A stretch of 64,000 nt of DNA, taken from positions 709,832 through 773,831 of the forward strand of contig CAXUJK010000002.1 of NCBI GenBank assembly GCA_964251385.1, given 5' to 3'. Below are positions 47,552 to 54,877 of this stretch, piece after piece. The position numbers and the translations under genes are program-made. Under the pieces are notes generated by a model. The model was not told the DNA's origin, made no database searches, and saw only the letters and a program-made list of their open reading frames with translations. This DNA is from CADCVW01 sp964251385. Lineage in GTDB: Bacteria; Pseudomonadota; Alphaproteobacteria; Sphingomonadales; Sphingomonadaceae. The first letter of the stretch is position 1; each line of letters begins with the position of its first letter.

Positions 47552-48478
47552 ATGGACCTGTCATCGGTGCTGGATACAGAAGCCTGTGCCCCTATTCGGC
47601 CGGGAGCTGCCGAGACGCGTGACGACGCCGCGGGAGCGGTTCAGGCGCTGCTGTCCTTGCCCGACGCGCAGCTGGACTACGCACGCGCGAAGCTCGCGCT
47701 CGATGCAATCGTCGATCCGGCGACCGATGTGGATGCGGTCTTGGCTGACCTTAACAGCATGGTGGAGATCGCCTGGCAGCTCGCGGGTCCGTCCCCGTCG
47801 GCTGACCGTAAGCTCACCGCACTTCGGACGCTGATCTATGAAGCCGGGCCATGGAACGACCATCGGCCGTTCGCCTACGATCATGAGCGGTACCGCGATC
47901 TCAGCGTCAAGCTCCTTTCCGATTACCTGAAGACGCGCCTCGGCAACTGCGTGTCGATGCCGATCCTGTTCCTGATCGTGGCCGAGCGGCTCGGACTCGA
48001 CATGGCGTTGTCGATGGCACCCTCCCATTTCTTCCTGCGTCACCAAAGCAAGGACGGCCGCGTCGTCAATCTGGAGACGACGAGCGGCGCAATGCCGGCG
48101 CGCGACATATGGATGCGGCAGTCGAGAGGCATCAGCGACCGCGCCGTCGCAAGCGGCTTCCACATGCGCTCGCTCGGCCGTCGGGAAGGCGTGGCCGCGA
48201 TGGCGCTGACGGTTGTCGAGCATCTGACCAACGAGCGCCGCTATGCCGAGGCGATCACGGTGACCCAAATCCTCCTGCGATACAATCCGCGAGACGGCAT
48301 GGCTTGGGCGAACCAAGGCAATGCCTGTTTCAAGATTTGCCGCACCGAGTTCCTCGACAGGTACGGCTCACAACTGCTCATTCCGGTACCCCAGCGGCCC
48401 CGTTACCTTGCGCTGCTCGCACGAAACCGAGCCGCCTTTGCGACCGCTCATGCACTGGGATGGGAGCCGGTCGAATGA
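47552..48478 (+). CDS. SirB1/transglutaminase-like protein
   Basis: 308 residues. The central part is a transglutaminase-like core of the SirB1 type: Cys133 in KTRLGNCVSMPILFLIVAERLGL, His159 in MAPSHFFLRH, and Glu175 in VVNLETTSGA. The C-terminal third (AEAITVTQILLRYNPRDGMAWANQGNACFKIC) looks like tetratricopeptide helices. The function of SirB1 proteins is not settled. GGAG 7 nt upstream supports 47552; a longer frame with a hydrophobic N-terminus starts at 47396. Confidence 0.8.
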   Translation: MDLSSVLDTEACAPIRPGAAETRDDAAGAVQALLSLPDAQLDYARAKLALDAIVDPATDVDAVLADLNSMVEIAWQLAGPSPSADRKLTALRTLIYEAGPWNDHRPFAYDHERYRDLSVKLLSDYLKTRLGNCVSMPILFLIVAERLGLDMALSMAPSHFFLRHQSKDGRVVNLETTSGAMPARDIWMRQSRGISDRAVASGFHMRSLGRREGVAAMALTVVEHLTNERRYAEAITVTQILLRYNPRDGMAWANQGNACFKICRTEFLDRYGSQLLIPVPQRPRYLALLARNRAAFATAHALGWEPVE

Positions 48479-48519
48479 CGATCCATACTACCGCGTCTTA
48501 CGATAGAAAGGGTACGAAC

Positions 48520-49221
48520 ATGCATATGACCGCCATCGAACCACGAAATCCAAGTGATAACTCCTCCTTGCCGCCAACTCGAAGACAGGCCCGCAATGTC
48601 CGGCGCCGCGCCCGTTCCGTTTATCGCGGCTTGTCGGTATGCGAGAGTGCTCTGCATGCGCACTCCTACGTTGGCGCGGACCCGGTGAACTTCACCGATC
48701 CGAGCGGGCTGGCGGAGATCATCGTGACGGGCACACTGTGTAGCGGCACATGGATTGGATCGGATGCGAGCAGTTGGACCTGCGCCGACATCGGCTCTGG
48801 TTCTGGCCCAGGAAGCAGCAGTTCGAACGGGGGAGAGATGCCTTGCCATCCGCGCGGGCTTGGAGGCGCACCTGTCTGCCGACCTGAGGAGGAAGAGGAG
48901 GCCGAGATTGTCGTCACTGGACGGAAAATTGCAGACCGAGGCAGGCGAAACGTAATACACACACATCACCGTGGCCTCGCTCCGGATCAGTTAGAAAGAA
49001 TGATGAACGATCCCAGCACGCCGGCCGACGAGAAACTCAAGCTTAGGACCTCACTTAAGGGTCTACGAGAGATTAACAAGCAGAAGCAAGGGAACAAGCC
49101 TGGTTTGCGGATCATTACCGCTCCTATCGTAATTATGTGCTTGCTGGCGCCAGTTTCATGCGGCTTAATTGATAAAGATGGTAACGGAGTCATTTCCGAT
49201 GACGAAATACTTGGGTTTTGA
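48520..49221 (+). CDS. Orphan RHS C-terminal tip, putative polymorphic toxin
   Basis: 233 residues from an ATG with GAAAGGG upstream (another in-frame ATG is at 48475). Residues 49-64 read SYVGADPVNFTDPSGL, the end of the RHS core that normally precedes the variable toxin tip; no RHS repeats are upstream, so this is a tip cut off from its carrier. It then has EIIVTG (66-71), a Ser/Gly stretch, EIVVTG (129-134), a basic helical region with HTHH, a hydrophobic segment (197-215, with VSC), and an EF-hand-like loop DKDGNGVISDDE (218-229). I recognise no toxin family. The presumed immunity gene overlaps its 3' end. Confidence 0.65.
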   Translation: MHMTAIEPRNPSDNSSLPPTRRQARNVRRRARSVYRGLSVCESALHAHSYVGADPVNFTDPSGLAEIIVTGTLCSGTWIGSDASSWTCADIGSGSGPGSSSSNGGEMPCHPRGLGGAPVCRPEEEEEAEIVVTGRKIADRGRRNVIHTHHRGLAPDQLERMMNDPSTPADEKLKLRTSLKGLREINKQKQGNKPGLRIITAPIVIMCLLAPVSCGLIDKDGNGVISDDEILGF

Positions 49222-49693
49222 TCAAGGCAATTCTGATGACAACCGGGCGTTTGAGACATTGCGTCGAGTTGAGGAAGCTGAGGCTATCCTTTCAACCAAT
49301 TTAGATGTAGACCCTAGCATCATCAAGAAATTACTAAGAAGTGATGTAGAACTGATAAGGATAGAAGTATTAGACTATATATCCGAGAAGTCATCAATAC
49401 CGGATGTAAAAGAGGACTTATTGAAACTTGCTGGTGTAGAGGTAGATGTTCAATGTGTGTCGCGAATTGTCTTTATTTCTTATAAGTTTGACGAAGATGC
49501 AATACTTTCCGCAGTTTCATATCGCCCAACAATTGATGAGTCTGAGTACATAGGCTTATGGGTAAAAGCCGGTCAATTTGCTCAATCGTCTGATCGGCTA
49601 TCGCTTAGAGTTCTTCAAATCTATGCCGAGCTTGGTGACTGGGAGCTAGCGACTCTGTCAAAGAATCTTATTCGTCTCATTTCAAGTGAGTAG
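49199..49693 (+). CDS. Putative immunity protein for the orphan RHS tip (HEAT-like)
   Basis: 164 residues, acidic and helical. Segments such as SDVELIRIEVLDYISEKSSIPDVKEDLLKLAG and YIGLWVKAGQFAQSSDRLSLRVLQIYAELGDWELA look like HEAT-type helical pairs, common in immunity proteins. GGAG lies upstream of the ATG at 49199; the gene overlaps the toxin 3' end by 23 nt. Codon use is strikingly AT-rich (AAA, ATA, TTA) compared with the genome around it, pointing to transfer. Assignment rests on position, size and composition. Confidence 0.6.
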   Translation: MTKYLGFDQGNSDDNRAFETLRRVEEAEAILSTNLDVDPSIIKKLLRSDVELIRIEVLDYISEKSSIPDVKEDLLKLAGVEVDVQCVSRIVFISYKFDEDAILSAVSYRPTIDESEYIGLWVKAGQFAQSSDRLSLRVLQIYAELGDWELATLSKNLIRLISSE

Positions 49694-49865
49694 GGATTAC
49701 GGTGACAGTGCGCTAATTAGAGGCCGAAGCGAGTGGATCGCGTCGGCCTTCTTTTTGGTGCGTATTCCGGTGCGCTCGCGTATCGCAGCTTGCCTTTAGA
49801 CACTGGAGCCCGCTTCCATCCAAGCTAGGTTGTGCCGGTCCTTCCTCTCGTGCCAAGGCCTTGCC

Positions 49866-50519
49866 ATGCTCGCCGACCGCATCCTGTTCATCGATGGCGA
49901 GGCGATCGTGGTGGACAAGCCGGCGGGGTTGCCCGTCGACCCGCCGCGCGACGGGTCGTTGAGCGTCGCGAGCCATGGCGAAAGCCTCGCCTTCGGGTTC
50001 GCGCGGTGGCCGAACCCGGTGCATCGGCTCGATCGGGACACGAGCGGGTGCCTGCTGCTGTCGCGCAATCCCAAGGCGCATGCGCGGTTCCAGCGCGCGT
50101 TCGAGGCGCGGGGCGTGGAAAAGGTTTACTGGGCCGTTGTGGACGGGGTTCCGGCGGACGAGGCGGGGACGGTGGACGCGGCGTTGTCGAAGGTATCGAC
50201 GCGCGAGGCGGGGTGGCGGATGGTGGTCGACGCCAAGGGCAAGGACGCCCGCACGCACTGGCGGGTGCTGGCGACGCGCGCGGGAAAGACGCTGATCGAG
50301 ATGCGGCCGGAGACGGGGCGTACGCACCAGCTGCGGGTCCATGCGGTGCATGGGCTGGGCATGCCGATCCTGGGCGATCCGGTTTACGGGCGCGGCGGGC
50401 CGACCGGCATGCTGCTGCACGCGCGCAGCTTGCGGGTGGAGCGGGGAGACAAGCCGCCGGTCGACGCCGTCGCGCCCGTGCCGCCGCATTTCATCGAAGC
50501 CGGCTTCGATGGCGTTTGA
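49866..50519 (+). CDS. RluA-family pseudouridine synthase
   Basis: 217 residues. The catalytic motif NPVHRLDRDTSGCLLL has Asp56, and ETGRTHQLRVHAVHGLGMPILGDPVYG is the family's second signature. There is no S4 domain, so it is like the short RluA/TruC proteins that modify 23S rRNA or tRNA. The exact target uridine cannot be told. The ATG at 49866 (MLADRILFIDGEAIVVDKPAG) fits the family N-terminus. Its 3' end overlaps arfB by 11 nt. Confidence 0.88.
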   Translation: MLADRILFIDGEAIVVDKPAGLPVDPPRDGSLSVASHGESLAFGFARWPNPVHRLDRDTSGCLLLSRNPKAHARFQRAFEARGVEKVYWAVVDGVPADEAGTVDAALSKVSTREAGWRMVVDAKGKDARTHWRVLATRAGKTLIEMRPETGRTHQLRVHAVHGLGMPILGDPVYGRGGPTGMLLHARSLRVERGDKPPVDAVAPVPPHFIEAGFDGV

Positions 50520-50910
50520 TCTGCCCGAGGACGCGCTTGAAGAACGGTTCCTCGCCGCCAGCGGGCCGGGCGGTCAGAACGTCAACAAGGTCGCGACGGC
50601 GGTGCAACTGCGGGTGGACACGTACCGGCTGGGCTTGTCGCCCGACGTGTTCGCGCGCTTGAAAGTGCTGGCGGGGCGTCGAATGGCGGGCGATGGCGGG
50701 CTGACCGTGGTGGCGCGGCGGTTCCGGACGCAGGACTCCAACCGGGCCGACGCGCGGGCACGAGTGGTCGCGCTGATCGAGGCCGCGCATTTGCGCGACT
50801 CGCGGCGGGTGGCGACGCGGCCGAGCCGGGCCGCCAAGGCCGCGCGGGTAGAGACCAAGACCAAGCGCGGGGTCATCAAGGCAGGGCGCGCCAAGCCTCG
50901 CGAAGAGTAG
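50509..50910 (+). CDS. arfB: Alternative ribosome-rescue factor / peptidyl-tRNA hydrolase ArfB
   Basis: 133 residues. The catalytic GGQ is at residues 21-23 (ASGPGGQNVNKVATAVQLR). The C-terminal tail is strongly basic (RPSRAAKAARVETKTKRGVIKAGRAKPREE), as needed to enter the empty mRNA channel of stalled ribosomes. Overlap with the upstream pseudouridine synthase gene suggests joint translation. Confidence 0.9.
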   Translation: MAFDLPEDALEERFLAASGPGGQNVNKVATAVQLRVDTYRLGLSPDVFARLKVLAGRRMAGDGGLTVVARRFRTQDSNRADARARVVALIEAAHLRDSRRVATRPSRAAKAARVETKTKRGVIKAGRAKPREE

Positions 50911-50929
50911 ACGAGTGTTGGACGAGTAG

Positions 50930-51415
50930 ATGTACGATTTTGCCTTCGCCACGACTGACAAAACGACGTTCTACCGCGAGCTGGCCGATGCCTTGCGCGG
51001 ACTGGTCGCTGATGAGCCCGATCCGGTCGCCAACATGTCCAATGCGGCCGCGCTGATCTTTCACGGCTTGCCCGACCTTAATTGGGCGGGCTTCTACCGC
51101 AACATCGACGGAGCCCTGGTGCTTGGCCCGTTCCAGGGCAAGGCGGCGTGCATCCGGATCCCTTTCGGCCGCGGCGTGTGCGGGACTGCGGCGGCGACGC
51201 GGACGGCGCAGCGCGTCGACGACGTGCACGCGTTCCCCGGCCACATCGCGTGCGATGCCGCGTCGCGATCGGAACTCGTCGTGCCGCTGGTCGCCGGCGA
51301 CCGGCTGCTGGGCGTGCTCGACCTCGACAGTCCTCTGCCCGCTCGCTTCGATGAGGCCGACGAGGCGGGATGTATCGCGCTGGCACATGTCCTAACGGCG
51401 CGCCTGGCGGTGTAG
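50930..51415 (+). CDS. msrC: Free methionine-(R)-sulfoxide reductase (GAF domain)
   Basis: 161 residues, one GAF domain. The three redox Cys are at 74, 84 and 108 (GKAACIRI, GRGVCGTAA, GHIACDAASRSE), with the same spacing as Cys84, 94 and 118 of the E. coli enzyme. It reduces free Met-R-sulfoxide. It starts 19 nt after arfB and is probably co-transcribed. Confidence 0.92.
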   Translation: MYDFAFATTDKTTFYRELADALRGLVADEPDPVANMSNAAALIFHGLPDLNWAGFYRNIDGALVLGPFQGKAACIRIPFGRGVCGTAAATRTAQRVDDVHAFPGHIACDAASRSELVVPLVAGDRLLGVLDLDSPLPARFDEADEAGCIALAHVLTARLAV

Positions 51416-51491
51416 CGGGGCCGCCGCCGACGGGTTAAAAGGCGGGTAACGATGCGGGCCCCCGGGGTTCGCGCGGCAAGCAGGAGGCATC

Positions 51492-52028
51492 ATGCGCAAA
51501 TTGTTCTTGGCGACGATCGCGGCGGCGGCCTTGCTGCCGGGGGTGGCGCAGGCGCAGGGGTCCGTGCGCGTGGCGCGCGGCGCACAGGCGGGGACGACGT
51601 GGAGCGCGCCCCACGGATCGAACGGCATGCGCGAGGAGTATCGCCGCGACCGCGACGTACCGCTCTACGGCGACGAGGAGTATCGCGGCGATCCCTATGC
51701 CGATCCCTATGGCGACGACCCTTACTACGACGATGCGCGGCGCTACGGCGTCGAGGATTACGCCATGTCCGACCGCTTCGTCCGCGACGGGGATGGCGGG
51801 CTCGATTACGACCGCGACTACCCCTACGACCATCCCTACGGGAACGGTTATGCGGGCGGCGGCTACTACACGATCGTGGAGACCACGACGACCACCGAAC
51901 CCGGCGTGGTCACCTACCTGGAGCAGCCGAAGGTCGCGGTGCACCGGGCGAGGCGGACGGTGAAGAAGCGCGGCGCGTATCGGGCGTCCGGCCGCGGGCT
52001 GGGGACGAAGATCCGCCGCCTGAGGTAA
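51492..52028 (+). CDS. Secreted Tyr/Asp-rich protein, unknown function
   Basis: 178 residues. Signal peptide MRKLFLATIAAAALLPGVAQAQ. The mature part is low-complexity with repeated Y-G-D, D-P-Y and Y-D motifs (GDPYADPYGDDPYYDD, YDRDYPYDHPYGNGY), then a basic C-terminus (RRTVKKRGAYRASGRG). Such acidic Tyr-rich stretches could bind metal or cell-surface material, but nothing proves it. GCAGGAGG precedes the ATG. Confidence 0.7.
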   Translation: MRKLFLATIAAAALLPGVAQAQGSVRVARGAQAGTTWSAPHGSNGMREEYRRDRDVPLYGDEEYRGDPYADPYGDDPYYDDARRYGVEDYAMSDRFVRDGDGGLDYDRDYPYDHPYGNGYAGGGYYTIVETTTTTEPGVVTYLEQPKVAVHRARRTVKKRGAYRASGRGLGTKIRRLR

Positions 52029-52029
52029 A

Positions 52030-52485
52030 TCAGCTGAGTCGATCGATCGCTTCGCTCGACAGGCTGCCCGGAACGATCATGACGGGGCAGCTGAGCTGGC
52101 CCGCGTCCGGCCCTGCGAAGTGCGCGATCAGCGGACCGGTCGTGCCGTCCGCCGCCGCGCCCAGCACGAGCGCGGCGATGTCGGTGCGTTCGGACAGCAG
52201 GCGGCGCACGGCCGCGACCGGGTCTCCTTCGCGCACGGTGATCGCGGGCTCTATGCCCGCTTCCTCGACGATCTCCCCCGCCGCCGACGCGACCAGCGCG
52301 CGCGCGCGCAGCGTAGCCTCCTCCTCCATCGTCGCCTGGACGCCGCCGAAGGGCGTGAACTCCTGGGGCTCGACGGTGGTGACGATCTCGATCGCGCCGC
52401 CCGTCTTGGCGGCCCGCCGCGCGGCGAAGCGCAGCGCGACGCGCGCCTCCGGGCTGTTGTCGATGACGACGAGATAAGTGCGCAT
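52030..52485 (-). CDS. Universal stress protein (UspA family)
   Basis: 151 residues. It begins MRTYLVVIDNSPEARVALRFAARRA, with the first strand and Asp of UspA folds. The C-terminal ALVLGAAADGTTGPLIAHFAG ... SCPVMIVPG is an ATP-binding-type loop related to G-X2-G-X9-G-(S/T). It is convergent with the Tyr-rich protein gene, one base apart. The start at 52485 removes an unlikely 13-residue extension. Confidence 0.88.
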   Translation of the reverse strand: MRTYLVVIDNSPEARVALRFAARRAAKTGGAIEIVTTVEPQEFTPFGGVQATMEEEATLRARALVASAAGEIVEEAGIEPAITVREGDPVAAVRRLLSERTDIAALVLGAAADGTTGPLIAHFAGPDAGQLSCPVMIVPGSLSSEAIDRLS

Positions 52486-52640
52486 GCGCTTGAACCCTGG
52501 CCCGGAAACGCGAGCGTGTCGCATCCGGTCGCGGCGCGCAAGCGTGAGAGCGCCGCGCGGGCCGGGGCACTTGACCCGTCTCCCCCGCTGGTGTGTTGAT
52601 CGCCCAGCCCTGCGAGCCCACTCTCCCTGCGAGACCCGCC

Positions 52641-54047
52641 ATGCCGATCGAACTGAAAATGCCCGCTCTATCTCCGACGATGGAGGAAGGGACGCTGGCC
52701 AAGTGGCTCGTGTCCGAAGGCGACACCGTGGCGGCGGGCGACCTGCTCGCGGAAATCGAGACCGACAAGGCGACGATGGAATTCGAGGCCGTCGACGAAG
52801 GCACGATCGCGAAGCTGGTCGTTCCGGCGGGCACGGACGGGGTCAGGGTCGGCGCGGTGATTGCGCTGATGGGAGGCGAGGGCGAGGCCGCGGCTCCGCC
52901 GGCCGTGGTTCCCGCTCCTCCTGCGCAGGGGGGCGGCGAGACGGCGAGCGCGCCCGTGACCGCGCCGGTCGCGGAACAATCGGCGGTCGTGCCCGGCCCG
53001 GAAGAAAAGGGGTATGGCGCGAACCCGGCGGAAGACGCGGTGGTGGCGGCCAAGCAGGACGCGCCCGTTGCAAAGCCGAACGGTGCCGCCGCGCCCACCG
53101 GCGAGAGGATCAAGGCGAGCCCGTTGGCCAAGCGGCTGGCGAGTGCGCGCGGAATCGATCTGGCGACGCTGACGGGGACGGGCCCAGGCGGGCGGATCGT
53201 CAAGGCGGATCTGGATGGGGCCAAGGAAGGGCAGGGACTTCAACAAGCTCAGCCCGAACGGGTCGGGAGTTCCGCGCCCGAGGCTCCGTCAAGAACCGCT
53301 CCCCCTGAGCCTGTCGAAGGGCTGCCTTCTGCACCGGTCGCAGCCACACCAAGCGACATCCCCAGCACCACCGCCAAGCTGTCCAACATGCGTCGCACGA
53401 TCGCGCGTCGGCTTACCGAATCCAAGCAGACCGTGCCGCATTTCTACCTCACGGTGGACTGCAACCTCGACGCGCTGCTCAGGATGCGCGGCGATCTCAA
53501 CGCGAGCCTGGCCCCGCGCGGGATCAAGCTTTCGGTCAACGACTTCCTCGTCAAGGCGCTGGCCGTCGCGTTGCTCGAAGTGCCCGCCGCCAACGTCCAG
53601 TATAACGGCGACACGCTGACCAGCTTCTCGCGTGCCGACATCTCGATGGCGGTCGCGATCGAAGGCGGGCTGATCACGCCCGTCATCGTCGACGCGGGGA
53701 GCAAGCCGCTGTCCCGCATCGCCACCGAGTCCAAGGACTTGGCGGCGCGCGCCCGCGACGGCAAGCTCAAGCCCGAAGAGTATAGCGGCGGCACCGCATC
53801 CATCTCGAACCTCGGCATGTACGGCATCAAGCAGTTCGACGCGGTCATCAACGTTCCGCAGGCGATGATCATGGCGGTCGGCGCGGGCGAGAAGCGGCCG
53901 TACGTGGTGGGCGACGCGCTCGCCGTCGCGACCGTGATGAGCGCGACCGGCAGCTTCGACCATCGCGCGATCGACGGCGCGGTCGGCGCGCAGCTGATGG
54001 CGGCGTTCAAGCGGCTGGTCGAAGCGCCCTTGGGGATGCTTGCGTGA
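52641..54047 (+). CDS. pdhC: Pyruvate dehydrogenase E2, dihydrolipoamide acetyltransferase
   Basis: 468 residues. Lipoyl domain with MPALSPTMEEGTLAKWLVSEGD and target Lys in EIETDKATMEF; linker; subunit-binding domain at about 155-190 (IKASPLAKRLASARGIDLATLTG); catalytic domain ending GSFDHRAIDGAVGAQ with the active His. About 29 residues of the second linker (after GQGLQQ to EGLP) come from a palindromic repeat. pdhA and pdhB are not in the window. ATG at 52641 is set by the lipoyl domain. Confidence 0.95.
   Translation: MPIELKMPALSPTMEEGTLAKWLVSEGDTVAAGDLLAEIETDKATMEFEAVDEGTIAKLVVPAGTDGVRVGAVIALMGGEGEAAAPPAVVPAPPAQGGGETASAPVTAPVAEQSAVVPGPEEKGYGANPAEDAVVAAKQDAPVAKPNGAAAPTGERIKASPLAKRLASARGIDLATLTGTGPGGRIVKADLDGAKEGQGLQQAQPERVGSSAPEAPSRTAPPEPVEGLPSAPVAATPSDIPSTTAKLSNMRRTIARRLTESKQTVPHFYLTVDCNLDALLRMRGDLNASLAPRGIKLSVNDFLVKALAVALLEVPAANVQYNGDTLTSFSRADISMAVAIEGGLITPVIVDAGSKPLSRIATESKDLAARARDGKLKPEEYSGGTASISNLGMYGIKQFDAVINVPQAMIMAVGAGEKRPYVVGDALAVATVMSATGSFDHRAIDGAVGAQLMAAFKRLVEAPLGMLA
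53236..53321 (+). repeat. Palindromic repeat pair translated inside pdhC linker
   Basis: Half-units ACTTCAACAAGCTCAGCCCG.. (53238-53261) and ..CCTGAGCCTGTCGAAGG (to 53320) are related to the arms at 28009-28090 but in reversed order (CCG ends inside, AAG ends outside). The element lies in the flexible linker between binding and catalytic domains and keeps the frame open. Confidence 0.8.
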
Positions 54048-54294
54048 TCGATGGAAGGTGTCCTGCAGCATACGACCGCTATGGTCCTGGGACCTTGGGG
54101 TGCTGAGAGGATGCGCCGTCAGCGTGATCAGCCTGGCTGTTCTCGCATTTGTCGTGCTTGCCGCCGGCAGTTATCTGCTTCAGCTCCCGCAGAACAATGG
54201 TCCGCGTTCAGGTCCGAGCACGATGTTTTTACTGCTTGCCACTGTAGGTGTCGGAGCAATCGTTTACCTGGTTAAAGGACGAAGTCGGTCTTAG
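54040..54294 (+). CDS. Small two-helix membrane protein, unknown function
   Basis: Up to 84 residues; start uncertain (TTG at 54040 or a later GTG). Two hydrophobic stretches: AVSVISLAVLAFVVLAAGSYLL and STMFLLLATVGVGAIVYLV, with a basic end KGRSRS. There is no recognised family and no good ribosome binding site, so expression is unsure. It lies between pdhC and the second lpdA. Confidence 0.4.
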   Translation: MRDRWKVSCSIRPLWSWDLGVLRGCAVSVISLAVLAFVVLAAGSYLLQLPQNNGPRSGPSTMFLLLATVGVGAIVYLVKGRSRS

Positions 54295-54449
54295 CCTGTT
54301 GCTGTCGTGTTCAGGACGTTCGCCGGCTCGGGCGACCTGCGTCGTCAGCCGGTTCCCATTAGGGCGGTCGTCAGTCATTCGGCTGCGTTTAAATAGCTGG
54401 TAACAAGTCTCAGCTATGCCCGCGACGATCAAGGTCGGGGGGCTTCCGC

Positions 54450-54845
54450 ATGCGCGTTTTCCTAAGTTCGCTGAAAGGCACGACGCTCGCCATCGTCGCG
54501 TTTTCCGTCCTGTACCTTCTCATGTACATGCCCCGTACGGCCGCCGCGTTCAGCGTGACCTTCGCTGGGCTGCTGATGATGCTCATGTACGTCGTGGTGC
54601 CGATCTTCGTGATCAGCCTGCTCGTCAACATCTTCGCCAAGCCGGCCGCGCGCGTGGCGGGGCTCGCGAGTTCGCGCAGCCGCGGCTTCACGCCGGGTGC
54701 GGTGGCGCTGATCTACGCCGCGATTGCAGGCGTGGGCGCGTTGTTGATGGGGGCCTTGTTCCAGATGGTCGTCATCATCGCCGCCGCGGGAGCGATCGTC
54801 GGGTACTTCGTGGGTCGTACGAACAACCCGCGCAAGACCGTCTAG
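54450..54845 (+). CDS. Integral membrane protein, unknown function
   Basis: 131 residues, about four transmembrane helices (residues 9-31, 33-62, 82-103 and 105-124), basic C-terminus. GGGGGGC-type purine run precedes the ATG. It sits 32 nt before lpdA and is probably co-transcribed with it. I know no function for such proteins between PDH genes. Confidence 0.7.
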   Translation: MRVFLSSLKGTTLAIVAFSVLYLLMYMPRTAAAFSVTFAGLLMMLMYVVVPIFVISLLVNIFAKPAARVAGLASSRSRGFTPGAVALIYAAIAGVGALLMGALFQMVVIIAAAGAIVGYFVGRTNNPRKTV

Positions 54846-54877
54846 CCGGTGCCGACCGCTCCGCGTATGGCGCGGGG

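Noticed and set aside
49713..50489. Minus-strand frame opposite the pseudouridine synthase gene
   Set aside because: Antisense shadow; the plus strand has clear RluA motifs.
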